Positions 36,033 through 45,049 of a stretch of DNA of 64,000 bases are shown in pieces. The position numbers and the translations under genes are program-made. Below the pieces are notes generated by a model. The model was not told where the DNA came from and did not search any database. It saw only the letters and a program-made list of their open reading frames with translations. This DNA comes from Saprospiraceae bacterium (lineage in GTDB: Bacteria > Bacteroidota > Bacteroidia > Chitinophagales > Saprospiraceae). The first letter of the stretch is position 1. Every line of letters starts with the position of its first letter. Location of the stretch: positions 1 through 64,000 of the forward strand of contig JANQRV010000339.1 in assembly GCA_028284395.1 (NCBI GenBank). The letters are read 5' to 3'.

Positions 36033-37283
36033 TTATTGTTTCCCGCTGACTTCATCTCGATATTCTGTCAGTAGATCCCAGTCGCCATTGATGGCCAATT
36101 GTGCTTGCGCCGGCCAGGAGGATGGGTCAATAATTTGATAACCCGGTCCTTCTGCAAGCAGGATCGAGCGAAGTTCTTCGTCGTTGGTTTCTGCCAAATC
36201 CTGCCAGTTGTTAATCCCGGCATCGTGCAAAATGGATTGCAGAATCGGACCAATACCTTCAATGACAGTCAGGTCGGAGCTGTCATCAGTGGAACCCGGC
36301 AGGTCAACCGACCTAGTTGAGGCCTCAAAAGAGTCTGGAGTTTCGTGAATGGAGGAGTCGGCGAGTTTGGCTGCTTGTCCAATCCAGTCGTCTCTTTCAA
36401 TTCTGCCGGGAATGTGGCCAATGGATCGTGTTAATTGAGGTATTTGATCCGCAGATACGGCGGCCAATTCAGCGTATGTAAATATGCCGGCTTCATTTAG
36501 TTTTTTCTCGAGAAAAGGACCGATACCATCGATCAAGGTGAGATTGTCTTTTTGCCGCTCGACCAGATCAATTTTTTGATCTAAGACCGATACTTCCATT
36601 TTTTTATCGAAGTCAATATCGTCGTCGACGTATTCTCCATTGGAAGTGACCTCTTTATCGTCTATCAAGGAAGCTGAAACAACTTCTGCCGGATCTACAC
36701 CCAGCTGATTGCGAAGGGCGGTATTTTCGGCTTGTAGCCGTTTCAAGTGTTCCTCTGTACTTTCTAGTTTTCGCTTTGTTGCAAGATATACGCTTTGCAT
36801 CTGAGCAAGGTTCTCCGTTTCGTGATCTTTGTCGAAAACGTCCGCTTTTAAGGAGTCATTGGTTGCTTTCAAGCTCAGGAGTTCCGTGTCCAATTCTTTT
36901 ATCTTGACTTCTAGGTCTTGGTTGATATTTCCGGCTTCTACGAGTTCTTCCTTTAGCTTATAAGCTTCCGTGTAGAATTTATTGCGTTCTGTTTCGAGGC
37001 GGGCAACTTTGTCCTGGCCCTCATTTATTTCGTATTTGAGACGATGAATGTCGGCTTCCTTAAGTTCCAATTGGTTTCTCAATTCTTTGATTTCCAACTT
37101 GGTCCCTTCCAATTCCTGGTTGCTTGCTTTTAGCGCCTTACGAAGTCTGCGTACGACACGACTACGGAGCAGGAAGGCAGCGAGAAACCCCAATAGAAAA
37201 GAAACGATCATAAAGAAGATCAACGCCAGACTCTCTGGATTGTCAAAGCCACCGAACAATGTTGAAATATCAAACTCTTCCAT
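36033..37283 (-). CDS. Membrane-anchored coiled-coil protein with two helix-hairpin-helix domains
   Basis: The 416-residue protein has a membrane helix at about 18-42 (ALIFFMIVSFLLGFLAAFLL), a long coiled coil from about 45 to 195 and two C-terminal helix-hairpin-helix modules, LTLIDGIGPFLEKKLNEAGI and LTVIEGIGPILQSILHDAGI, each followed by a TYAELA/NWQDLA segment as in DUF4332-like HhH proteins. Such domains usually bind DNA non-specifically or act in protein contacts. Membrane anchoring together with DNA-binding-type domains is striking. It is 20 bases before the OmpA-like gene start on the same strand (downstream of it), so the pair is likely cotranscribed. Confidence 0.8.
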   Translation of the reverse strand: MEEFDISTLFGGFDNPESLALIFFMIVSFLLGFLAAFLLRSRVVRRLRKALKASNQELEGTKLEIKELRNQLELKEADIHRLKYEINEGQDKVARLETERNKFYTEAYKLKEELVEAGNINQDLEVKIKELDTELLSLKATNDSLKADVFDKDHETENLAQMQSVYLATKRKLESTEEHLKRLQAENTALRNQLGVDPAEVVSASLIDDKEVTSNGEYVDDDIDFDKKMEVSVLDQKIDLVERQKDNLTLIDGIGPFLEKKLNEAGIFTYAELAAVSADQIPQLTRSIGHIPGRIERDDWIGQAAKLADSSIHETPDSFEASTRSVDLPGSTDDSSDLTVIEGIGPILQSILHDAGINNWQDLAETNDEELRSILLAEGPGYQIIDPSSWPAQAQLAINGDWDLLTEYRDEVSGKQ

Positions 37284-37303
37284 CGTCTAAAAATTAAATG
37301 CTG

Positions 37304-38176
37304 TTATTGAAGAATGAAGTTAATCCGGCGATTTTTTTGCCGTCCTTCATGTGTAGTGTTGTCTGCAGCAGGGCGATCCTCCCCCTCTGATTTTGCTTCA
37401 ATCCTTTTGTCGCTAATCTTGTATTGATCAAGTAGATATTGTTTCACACTTTTGGCTCTCTTTAATCCCAGTTCTTTGTTATAATCATTATCGCCAATCT
37501 TATCCGTGTGAGCAATGATGGTCAATGTTTTGTTTTTGTTTGCTTCCAGGTAATTGGCGACAGAGTCGGCATATTGCCGGAGTGCCGGCCCTGGATCGAA
37601 AGAATCAGAATCTAGTTTGAAATTACCATCTGAAAAGGTCATATTCTTGAATGTAAATGCTCGCTTCTCAAACTCATCTAAGCCTTCGGGAATATAGGTC
37701 TGGAAGTTTAGTGTTTCATTCAGCTGGTCGGCTGGTTGAAGTCCGTAATCAAGAGTTACTCGGGCTTCCTCAATGCCTCGACTTACCAACAGTCTTCTGA
37801 CCTCTGCTGCACGGCTTATCCCCAGGTTTTCATAAAATCCCTGGGATTTGCCTTTTTCACTCCCCGAGAAATAAGCAGTGATTTCCAAGTTCTTAGCAGG
37901 GTATTTCTTTAGATAGTAGGCTAGAGTGTCGATGAAAATGGCATTGTTGTCATTGATCTTGGGTCGACTGATTCCTTCTCCAAACTTAAATTGGTCAAAA
38001 TTGCGAAGAATCACTGCACCACTTTCCGTCAATTTCAATGATGATTCACGAGCCGGAATGACTGTCTCCGTCGCAACTTCATCGCACAATTGCTTTATTT
38101 CACAAATGTAATACCACCTCGCTACCAAAGCAAAGGCACAAAAAAAGAGGAAAATAAGGAGTGCGAGGAATCTCAT
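37304..38176 (-). CDS. Membrane-anchored protein with two OmpA-like domains
   Basis: From the ATG at 38176, the 290-residue protein has an N-terminal membrane anchor (MRFLALLIFLFFCAFALVARWYY) followed by two OmpA-type peptidoglycan-binding domains: the first, weaker, around LEITAYFSGSEKGKSQGFYENLGISRAAEVRRLLVSRGI, the second classic, TIIAHTDKIGDNDYNKELGLKRAKSVKQYL with NRRINFIL. It should tether the inner membrane to the cell wall. With the HhH coiled-coil protein just downstream it looks like an envelope-spanning pair (inference). A minus-strand -7 box (TATCTTTG, 38185-38192) sits only 9 bases from the ATG, implying a very short leader. Confidence 0.85.
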   Translation of the reverse strand: MRFLALLIFLFFCAFALVARWYYICEIKQLCDEVATETVIPARESSLKLTESGAVILRNFDQFKFGEGISRPKINDNNAIFIDTLAYYLKKYPAKNLEITAYFSGSEKGKSQGFYENLGISRAAEVRRLLVSRGIEEARVTLDYGLQPADQLNETLNFQTYIPEGLDEFEKRAFTFKNMTFSDGNFKLDSDSFDPGPALRQYADSVANYLEANKNKTLTIIAHTDKIGDNDYNKELGLKRAKSVKQYLLDQYKISDKRIEAKSEGEDRPAADNTTHEGRQKNRRINFILQ

Positions 38177-38184
38177 AGAATTGT

Positions 38185-38192
38185 CAAAGATA
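38185..38192 (-). promoter_or_regulatory. -7 box TATCTTTG just upstream of OmpA-like gene
   Basis: Exact TAnnTTTG match only 8 bases from the start codon at 38176. If used, transcription would begin at or just before the ATG, giving a nearly leaderless message; otherwise it is a chance match. Confidence 0.35.
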
Positions 38193-38386
38193 ATTTTTCT
38201 CAATGTAAGCAATAATACGTTTTTCTGCAATATTTTATTGATTGCGCTTGATGCCAAACAACTTCATTGTTGATCCTTGCCGGACGGATGGCGTTTGAAA
38301 AGTTTAAACGAACGACTAATTTAACAACGATTTATATCGGAACGAATTTTCTTTCATCCTTGTTCTGGGCAATAAATCCCGGATTA

Positions 38387-39238
38387 ATGGAACTCACAGT
38401 TTATGCAAATGCCTTTGATTTTCTCCACGAGAATCGTTCTTTTCTCGAACATGAGGAAGCGCTCAATAATTTAATTCTAGGTCAGTCGGAGGCCTTACTT
38501 CGACCATCGGTACCAATATCCAAACCACCGGTTTTCATCGCAATAAAAAATCGGCGAGGACCTTCCTTGGTCGCCCTCCAAAATGGGGATAACCCAACGG
38601 TATTTTATGGCCTGACCAAGCTTCTACCCGAAAGCCTTCCAGTACTTAAGGAATTTGCTGCAGAATACCCCTCATTTCTAGATCGAATCATTGGGCCCCA
38701 GAAACTGTTAAATCCATTAGCAAACCAACTGGAAAGAATGTTGGATAGAAAACACCGAATGGGGATTTGCCACATCCTCTATCAATTAAAAGAAACCTTG
38801 AAGCCATCGGGTGGAACTGGAACAATGAGAGAGGCAAATACCGGCGACCAAGATTTGGTCACTCATTGGTTTCAAACTTTTTACCAGGATGCTTTCGGCA
38901 ATCAGATGGACGAATCACAATGCAAACAAAAGGCAATTGACAGAATTGATCGGCGACAACTTTTCCTTTGGGAAACCGAGTTGGAAGTGGTTGCGATGGG
39001 GGCCATCGGGCGACAGACCAGAAAGGGTATGGCGATCAATTACGTCTTCACTCCGAGAGCAGCCCGCAAGAAGGGATATGCTTCTCAGCTGGTGGCTGCA
39101 TTGAGTCAACATGTTCTGGATCAAGGCTTTGAATTCTGTACGCTATTCACGGATAAAAATAACGCTACGACCAACAAGATTTACCGACTCATTGGTTATG
39201 AGCCGGTAGCAAACTTTGTACAGGTTTTATTTGATTAA
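38387..39238 (+). CDS. GNAT family N-acetyltransferase
   Basis: The 283-residue protein has an N-terminal accessory domain (about 1-145, FDFLHENRSFLEHEEALNNLIL) and a C-terminal GNAT acetyl-CoA domain with YVFTPRAARKKGYASQLVAALSQHVLDQG and CTLFTDKNNATTNKIYRLIGYEP, where the RxxGYA turn binds the pyrophosphate. The N-terminal domain is typical of a Bacteroidota group with unknown substrates. I start at ATG 38387; an in-frame start at 38267 would add 40 residues without family support. It converges on the YceI gene and shares the TTAA of the stop codons. Confidence 0.85.
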   Translation: MELTVYANAFDFLHENRSFLEHEEALNNLILGQSEALLRPSVPISKPPVFIAIKNRRGPSLVALQNGDNPTVFYGLTKLLPESLPVLKEFAAEYPSFLDRIIGPQKLLNPLANQLERMLDRKHRMGICHILYQLKETLKPSGGTGTMREANTGDQDLVTHWFQTFYQDAFGNQMDESQCKQKAIDRIDRRQLFLWETELEVVAMGAIGRQTRKGMAINYVFTPRAARKKGYASQLVAALSQHVLDQGFEFCTLFTDKNNATTNKIYRLIGYEPVANFVQVLFD

Positions 39239-39810
39239 TCGGGGTTTTGTCGCTCCAGTGCAAACCTTATTTCCAGTGTAAACTCGTCAGCAATGGCATT
39301 CTGTTTGAGGTTTTTGAAGTAATTGGGAGAATTGTAAAATATGTCAAAATCAGTCCGGTCGACATTTAGGACCCCTTCTATGGTTACTTCGTCTTCGGTA
39401 GGAGGTTGACAGCGGCACGAAAATGAATACGGTTTAGTAATTTCCTTGATAGTAAGCAAGCCCGAAACAGCAATAGAATCCGAATTCAGTTGTTCTACCT
39501 GCTGAGCCGAAAAGGATGCCTGCTGAAATTGCTTCACGTCAAAGAAGTCCTGACTTTTCAGGTGTTTCGTAAGTTCTTTAAGATCGGATTGGATGGTTGT
39601 CATGTCTATCTTGATAGAAGCGTTCCGAAGCTGACCGTTTTCGATTTGGGCAGAAGCTGAACTCACTGCAACGGTGCCGGAGAGGGTGTAAGCGTTAAAT
39701 GCTGCTTTTCCCGTCCATACAATTTCACTGGTGTTTGGCTTCAACTGATAAGATTGACCGAAGGTAGTGAAGTGGGTACAGACCAGGATGAGGAGACAGA
39801 TGTATTTCAT
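39235..39810 (-). CDS. YceI family secreted lipid-binding protein
   Basis: A signal peptide (MKYICLLILVCTHFTTFGQ) precedes about 170 residues of the YceI lipocalin-like barrel: YQLKPNTSEIVWTGKAAFNAYTLSGTV, IDMTTIQSDLKELTKHLKSQDFFDVKQFQQASF and the ANAIADEFTLEIR-type end. YceI proteins bind isoprenoids such as polyisoprenyl quinones in the periplasm. The protein is complete. The gene ends with a stop codon overlapping that of the convergent GNAT gene. Confidence 0.93.
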   Translation of the reverse strand: MKYICLLILVCTHFTTFGQSYQLKPNTSEIVWTGKAAFNAYTLSGTVAVSSASAQIENGQLRNASIKIDMTTIQSDLKELTKHLKSQDFFDVKQFQQASFSAQQVEQLNSDSIAVSGLLTIKEITKPYSFSCRCQPPTEDEVTIEGVLNVDRTDFDIFYNSPNYFKNLKQNAIADEFTLEIRFALERQNPD

Positions 39811-39854
39811 GATTTTATTTTTATTGTTAGAGATATATTTTGACGTGAAGGAGA

Positions 39855-40346
39855 TTAATTGTTGTAGAGCGTGCCGACCGTTTCGAGTTTGCCTACACCA
39901 TATACTTGCTGGCCGAATTCATCAGTGCCAATGATGTACCACATTGCCCATCCGCCGAAGAGTCGATTGTCGGTACGCCAATTGTCCGAGAAAGTATAGG
40001 GTTGTCCATGTTTCATTTTTCCTTCGGGGCAATTAAAGAGTTTGGTAAATGTCTTAGTGTCATAGCTGACGCGGAGATTCCATTGGTTGTTGTAGAAGAT
40101 GTATGCACCACATTCAATGACTTCGACATTGCTCTGACTGGCAAGGACGGCAGTATTGTGTTTCCAGAAATATTTAAAGTCCTTTGAATCTGGATCTTCA
40201 GATGCGTAAACCGTAGCGGGAAAGTGATTGATCAGGACTCTTGGCTCCATTCCGCTGAATTTTTCCGGCAGGGGAGCATCTGCTGGAGATTGTGCAAAAC
40301 TAAGAATGCTTAGAAAGAGTTGAAAAATGATGATGATACGTTTCAT
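39855..40346 (-). CDS. Secreted protein of unknown function
   Basis: From ATG 40346, a 163-residue protein begins with a signal peptide (MKRIIIIFQLFLSILSFAQ). The mature part has WKHNTAVLASQSNVEVIECGAYIFYNNQWNLRVSYDTKTF and several aromatic strands, suggesting a small beta-rich fold, but I recognise no family. It is 44 bases upstream of the YceI gene on the same strand and likely cotranscribed with it. A longer start at 40397 would spoil the signal peptide. Confidence 0.65.
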   Translation of the reverse strand: MKRIIIIFQLFLSILSFAQSPADAPLPEKFSGMEPRVLINHFPATVYASEDPDSKDFKYFWKHNTAVLASQSNVEVIECGAYIFYNNQWNLRVSYDTKTFTKLFNCPEGKMKHGQPYTFSDNWRTDNRLFGGWAMWYIIGTDEFGQQVYGVGKLETVGTLYNN

Positions 40347-40468
40347 AATTTGTTTTTGCTGCAAATCAAGAAGATTGCAAGGGATGAAGCGCCTCATTTG
40401 TGAAATTGAGGCTTCCCAAACGTATCAATTCAAGGAAATAAGACTTTTGAGCGTATTTGGAGCAAAGA

Positions 40469-41587
40469 TTAAGTGGTTTTCCTAAGTTCTTTCGGCGACT
40501 TACCCGTAAATTTTTTAACCATCCGATTGTAAGTAGCCTTGGAATTAAAACCTGATTCGAAGGCAATGGCCAGCAAGGTAAAGTTTTCGTAATCCGGTCG
40601 ATTGATCAAGGTAGTGAATTCCCTGACCCGGTATTCATTGACATAATCACTAAATGACTTGGTTAGTATTCCATTGATTGCCTTGGTTATCAGGTAGGAT
40701 TTGATGCCCGTTTTTTCAGCCAGTGTTGCTACATTGAGTACTGGATCTAGGTAGGGTTTTTGAGTTTTCATGAATTGCTCCAATTGGTCGGCAATTGCTC
40801 TTAACTGCTCGTCTTTAACCGGTGCACTGATCTTTTCAAGGCTCGGTGAATTGCGATTCAACAAACCCTGCAATCCTAGCCAATAGGTAAGCAGGGCCAT
40901 TCCGACATAAATGGGATAGATGTAAAAAGGATTAAAGGCGTAGTTGAAGAAAAGGTAGTCGGTCAAACAAGTTAAAAGGATGGCAATTGAAAAAACCACA
41001 TAAGTGCTCAATAGAAGATTGATTCTTTTGGCACTGCTTTCAGTTGGACGCCAGCCGGAAGTTTTTTCTCTAGCGGCTTTCACCATTTTCCTGGATCTCA
41101 AGGCATAATACAAGATTAGAGAGGTCGCAACAAGGTACTGAAAGGGCGTGTGCATCCAGAGGATGTAAGATTGGGCCCCCATCCAACTCAAGCTTTCCTG
41201 AGTGCCGTCCCAGAAAAAATTTTGACTCTTGACAAAATTGCTGAAAACAAACTCAATGATGATGGGCAATAAATGCAGGCGATAAGATCGACCAAACTTT
41301 AGCCCGGGATTGAGTAAAGCCGCGATGTAAAAGAACAGCAGGGGGCCATAAACCCAGTTGAATTCGATGAAGATGTGGTATAACGGAGACTCGTAAGCCC
41401 TAATTTCCTGGCTGTGCCACAATTGAACAACCAGCCGATAGGAAAAAAAGAAAAGGATGATAGCCAGGATTTTATTGGCCAGATTTTGGTTGTTCTGCTG
41501 TTTGCTTCTAAGGAGTAAAACGCCAAAGACAACTCCTTGTACCATACCAAGAAATAGGATCAACCGATATATCTGAATCCAATCCAT
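40469..41587 (-). CDS. Membrane-bound AraC family regulator (7TM-HTH)
   Basis: The 372-residue protein begins with about seven membrane helices (residues 5-235; for example LILFLGMVQGVVFGVLLL and LILYYALRS) and ends with an AraC helix-turn-helix (KTGIKSYLITKAINGILTKSFSDYVNEYRVREFTTLI and FESGFNSKATYNRMVKKFTGKSPKELR). The layout is the 7TM-AraC type widespread in Bacteroidota, where a membrane signal probably drives a cytoplasmic DNA-binding domain. The stimulus is unknown. It may act on the secreted-protein genes beside it or on the sugar dehydrogenase gene 38 bases away. Confidence 0.88.
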   Translation of the reverse strand: MDWIQIYRLILFLGMVQGVVFGVLLLRSKQQNNQNLANKILAIILFFFSYRLVVQLWHSQEIRAYESPLYHIFIEFNWVYGPLLFFYIAALLNPGLKFGRSYRLHLLPIIIEFVFSNFVKSQNFFWDGTQESLSWMGAQSYILWMHTPFQYLVATSLILYYALRSRKMVKAAREKTSGWRPTESSAKRINLLLSTYVVFSIAILLTCLTDYLFFNYAFNPFYIYPIYVGMALLTYWLGLQGLLNRNSPSLEKISAPVKDEQLRAIADQLEQFMKTQKPYLDPVLNVATLAEKTGIKSYLITKAINGILTKSFSDYVNEYRVREFTTLINRPDYENFTLLAIAFESGFNSKATYNRMVKKFTGKSPKELRKTT

Positions 41588-41625
41588 GCGAATGAGGTTC
41601 TTTTGGCCCGCCTATTGGTCGAGCT

Positions 41626-43020
41626 TTAGGGAGCGGGCACAATCCGGAATACCCGACCCGGTCCTTCTACCGTAAAATAGATCAATCCGTCATGGCCCAT
41701 TTTGATGTCTCGCACCCGACCAATATTGCTTACCAACTTTTCTTCGCCCACAATCTTATTGTTTTCCATCTTCAGTCGGGCAATATACTGAAATCGGAGT
41801 GATCCGGCTAAAAGGTCGCCCTTCCAGGCGGGATACCGATCTCCGTGAACAAAAGTGAGTCCACAAGCCGCGATCGACGGTACCCAGTACAGCTCTGGCT
41901 GCATCATCCCTTCTTTTTCGGTAATGTTGGTAAACTGGGTGCCACTATAGTTGATGCCATAAGAAATGACGGGCCAACCGTAGTTCTTACCTTTTTGGAT
42001 CAAGTTGACCTCGTCTCCTCCTCTCGGACCGTGTTCGTGGGCCCAAATTTGGCCTGTAGCCGGGTTTCTAGCCAGTCCCTGTGGATTGCGGTGGCCATAG
42101 GAATAGATGGATCCGACTGCACCTGAGGTGTTGACAAACGGATTGTCCTCCGGTATGGAGCCGTCGTCGTGGACGCGGTGAATTTTTCCACAATGGTTGT
42201 CCAGACTTTGAGGATTCTGATCCCGCCGACCTCGATCTCCAACGGATAGGAATAGATATCCGGAACGGTCAAATTCGAGACGGGAACCGAAATGAATGCG
42301 GCGACTGGAATACGGAGCTGCTTCTAAAATAACTTTCTGGTCGATCAATCGATCATTTTCGAGTTTAGCTCTTAGGATGGCGGTTGTTTGTTCATTGCCC
42401 TTAGGTTTGGAATAAGAAAGATAGATCCATTTGTTTTCGGAAAAGTTGGGATGAAGCTCGACATCCATCAAACCTCCTTGTCCGCGGGCAGCTACTTCGG
42501 GGACTCCACGAATGGCGTGCAGTTTCTCACCGGCTCGATAGCGGTGAAACTTGCCAGATCTTTCGGTGATAAGCATATCGCCGTTGGGCAAGAATGCTAA
42601 ACCCCACGGGACACCAAGATTGCCGACAACTTCCTCCACTTCAAACTTCATTTCTTCCGATTCGATGATGCCGCTTAAATCAAAGTCATCATCAAAATAT
42701 TCTTGGGTAATTGATTCGATTCCGTTTAAAATGTAGTCGGTAAGCTCTCCGATTTGCTGGTCCGTGAAGGCGGTATCGTATGCAGGCATTCCATCATCCG
42801 GATAGCCTTCCTTTATGCTGGCGAACACTTCGTTCCAAGAGTTGCCATAAATCCACTTACGATTTACAAAAGATTTGAGTTGTTCACCATGGCAACCGGC
42901 GCAGTATTCTTTGTAATGGGCTTTGGGGTTTTCGAAGGAAGGCTCGTCTTTCTTTAAGGCGAAGGCTACGATTGTTCCGATAAACAAGATGAGAAGACCA
43001 AACAAAAGGAATTTTTTCAT
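41626..43020 (-). CDS. PQQ-dependent sugar dehydrogenase with N-terminal cytochrome c
   Basis: The 464-residue protein has a signal sequence (about 1-20), a cytochrome c domain with heme site CAGCH near residue 40 and axial Met in DDGMPAY, and a six-bladed soluble glucose/sorbosone dehydrogenase domain from about 130 (VPWGLAFLPNGDMLITER, GQGGLMDVELHPNF, HRNPQGLARNPATGQIWAHEHGPRGGDEVNLI). It should oxidise a sugar in the periplasm and pass electrons through its own heme. The single-chain fusion makes an internal electron relay possible. The stop lies 38 bases before the start of the membrane AraC gene. Confidence 0.9.
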   Translation of the reverse strand: MKKFLLFGLLILFIGTIVAFALKKDEPSFENPKAHYKEYCAGCHGEQLKSFVNRKWIYGNSWNEVFASIKEGYPDDGMPAYDTAFTDQQIGELTDYILNGIESITQEYFDDDFDLSGIIESEEMKFEVEEVVGNLGVPWGLAFLPNGDMLITERSGKFHRYRAGEKLHAIRGVPEVAARGQGGLMDVELHPNFSENKWIYLSYSKPKGNEQTTAILRAKLENDRLIDQKVILEAAPYSSRRIHFGSRLEFDRSGYLFLSVGDRGRRDQNPQSLDNHCGKIHRVHDDGSIPEDNPFVNTSGAVGSIYSYGHRNPQGLARNPATGQIWAHEHGPRGGDEVNLIQKGKNYGWPVISYGINYSGTQFTNITEKEGMMQPELYWVPSIAACGLTFVHGDRYPAWKGDLLAGSLRFQYIARLKMENNKIVGEEKLVSNIGRVRDIKMGHDGLIYFTVEGPGRVFRIVPAP

Positions 43021-43057
43021 GACTCCGGATTATTTGGTACTAAAGTATAAAAATGGC

Positions 43058-43089
43058 GTTAACTATTTCACATCGGCGAAATAGTTAAC
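43058..43089 (-). terminator. Perfect 12-bp hairpin after glyS
   Basis: GTTAACTATTTC (43058-43069) and GAAATAGTTAAC (43078-43089) are exact reverse complements with an 8-base loop. It lies downstream of glyS and upstream of the sugar dehydrogenase start on the same strand; on the minus strand it is followed by GCCATTTTTATA. Terminator of glyS or leader element of the next gene. Confidence 0.6.
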
Positions 43090-43121
43090 AATGGGGAATC
43101 ATGCACCGGGTTTGTCAAAGA

Positions 43122-44714
43122 TTAACTACCGACCGATTCGGGAATGTTGATCTGGTCCGTAATGTTTTGGAGTAACGTGCTCATATTCGTTCTTTCTCGA
43201 ACAATCGCTTCTACCTGATCGATGGAGATGCGCTCCTGTTTTAAGGAATCTCGTTCCCGGATTGTCACCGTATCGTCCTCTAAGGTGTCGAAATCAATGG
43301 TAACACAGTAAGGGGTACCAATTGCGTCTTGTCTGCGATAACGGCGGCCGATCGCATCTTTTTCATCATATTGACAGTTGAAAGAGAGCTTGAGTCGATC
43401 GAATATGGCGCGTGCCTTGGAAGTTAATGCTTCTTTGTTTTTGAGCAGTGGTAATACGGCACATTTTACTGGAGCGATTGCTGGGGGTAACTTCAGGACC
43501 ACCCGACTAGAATCTTTGCCTTTAGCGTCCGGAACAGTTTCTTCTCTTAGGGCCAGGCTCATCAGTGCCAAGAACATTCGGTCACAACCAATTGATGTTT
43601 CGACGACGTAAGGCACGTAGTTTTCTCCCAATTCAGGATCAAAATATTGAAGCTTTTTGCCCGACAATTCCTGATGACTACTTAGGTCGAAGTCGGTCCT
43701 AGAGTGAATACCTTCTAATTCTTTAAAGCCAAAAGGGAATTCAAATTGAATATCGACGGCTGCATTAGCGTAATGGGCCAGATTATCGTGATCGTGAAAT
43801 CTGAGTTTTTCCGCTGCCGTACCCAACGAAGTATGCCAAGCTAAGCGAGCCTTTTTCCAATAGTTGTACCAAGTCATTTCCGAACCTGGTTGAACAAAGA
43901 ACTGCATTTCCATCTGCTCGAATTCCCGCATCCGGAAGATGAATTGCCGGGCAACAATTTCGTTTCTAAATGCCTTACCGATTTGTGCAATACCAAAAGG
44001 AATCTTTTGACGAGTAGACCGTTGGACATTCAGGAAATTCACAAATATACCCTGAGCAGTTTCGGGTCTCAGGTAGAGTTTGCCTTCAGCACCCGCAATG
44101 TTACCCAATTGGGTAGAAAACATAAGATTGAATTGCCGGACCTCCGTCCAATTACGGGAACCACTTTCGGGACAGGCGATCTCCAGTTCTTCAATCATGG
44201 TTTTGAGTTCCGCCATATCTCCATCCGACATCGCTTTGGCCAATCGATTTTTGACGGTGTCAAATTTTTCTTGGTTGGCCAAGACCCGGGGATTCGTTTC
44301 CCGAAACTTGGCTTCGTCGAAGGATTCACCAAAACGCTTGCCGGCCTTTTCAATCTCTTTATTGATCTTCTTTTCGATCTTATCCATATAATCCTCAATC
44401 AGCACATCTGCACGATAGCGCTTCTTGCTGTCTTTGTTATCGACCAACGGATCATTGAAGGCGTCGACATGACCCGAGGCTTTCCAAGTTTTGGGGTGCA
44501 TAAAAATGGCTGCATCCAGACCGACGATGTTCTCGTGCATTTGAACCATGGAACGCCACCAATATTGTTTGATGTTGTTTTTTAGCTCAATTCCATAGGG
44601 ACCATAATCATAAACGGCACTTAAACCATCGTACACTTCACTAGATTGAAAAATAAAACCGTATTCTTTACAGTGGGAGATAAGCTTTTTAAATAAATCG
44701 CTTTGCTGAGCCAT
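43122..44714 (-). CDS. glyS: Glycine--tRNA ligase (alpha2 type)
   Basis: The single-chain alpha2-type GlyRS of 530 residues is the eukaryote/archaea-like form also used by Bacteroidota. It opens with LFKKLISHCKEYGFIFQSSEVYDGLSAVYDYGPYGIELK (class II motif 1 region), has FLNVQRSTRQKIPFGIAQIGKAFRNEI (motif 2) and ends with the anticodon-binding domain CAVLPLLKNKEAL...YDEKDAIGRRYRRQDAIGTP. It charges tRNA-Gly. A palindrome lies about 70 bases upstream (44785-44799) near a weak -7 box. Confidence 0.96.
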   Translation of the reverse strand: MAQQSDLFKKLISHCKEYGFIFQSSEVYDGLSAVYDYGPYGIELKNNIKQYWWRSMVQMHENIVGLDAAIFMHPKTWKASGHVDAFNDPLVDNKDSKKRYRADVLIEDYMDKIEKKINKEIEKAGKRFGESFDEAKFRETNPRVLANQEKFDTVKNRLAKAMSDGDMAELKTMIEELEIACPESGSRNWTEVRQFNLMFSTQLGNIAGAEGKLYLRPETAQGIFVNFLNVQRSTRQKIPFGIAQIGKAFRNEIVARQFIFRMREFEQMEMQFFVQPGSEMTWYNYWKKARLAWHTSLGTAAEKLRFHDHDNLAHYANAAVDIQFEFPFGFKELEGIHSRTDFDLSSHQELSGKKLQYFDPELGENYVPYVVETSIGCDRMFLALMSLALREETVPDAKGKDSSRVVLKLPPAIAPVKCAVLPLLKNKEALTSKARAIFDRLKLSFNCQYDEKDAIGRRYRRQDAIGTPYCVTIDFDTLEDDTVTIRERDSLKQERISIDQVEAIVRERTNMSTLLQNITDQINIPESVGS

Positions 44715-45049
44715 TTTCTTAAGTTTTGGTGAATTTTCCCCGTTAAATTTTGGTTAATGAAATTGCGGCAAAGATCGGAAAATATGCCAAATTTTGGCAA
44801 TTCGGTCAAAATGCCAGGAAAATAATGTTAGATGTTTTAACAATTGGTATAGAAAACGTTAATTTTTTCAAAAAGAGATAGGGTGGAAAGCCTCTACACC
44901 CATCATCATCTTGAGACCGTGAAAAAATCGCTGCAACTTTACAAAAGTTAGCGACGTCTTTTAAACACAATAGTCGAATTAAGAAGAAGTAACGAAACTA
45001 AAGAAGAATAAGTTTCACTTTTTGCTAAAACCTTTAAACTATCAATTTT
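44715..45049. other. 335-base spacer between divergent glyS and DUF2807 genes
   Basis: No gene is seen here. The spacer holds a near-match minus-strand -7 box for glyS (GATCTTTG), a perfect palindrome TGCCAAA-T-TTTGGCA at 44785-44799, several AATTTTGG repeats around it, and AT-rich leader sequence of the DUF2807 gene from about 44960. Confidence 0.6.
44785..44799. repeat. Palindrome TGCCAAATTTTGGCA upstream of glyS
   Basis: Seven-base arms around a single T. It lies upstream of the presumed glyS -7 box and could be an operator for glyS or for the divergent gene. No known motif name is claimed. Confidence 0.4.
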
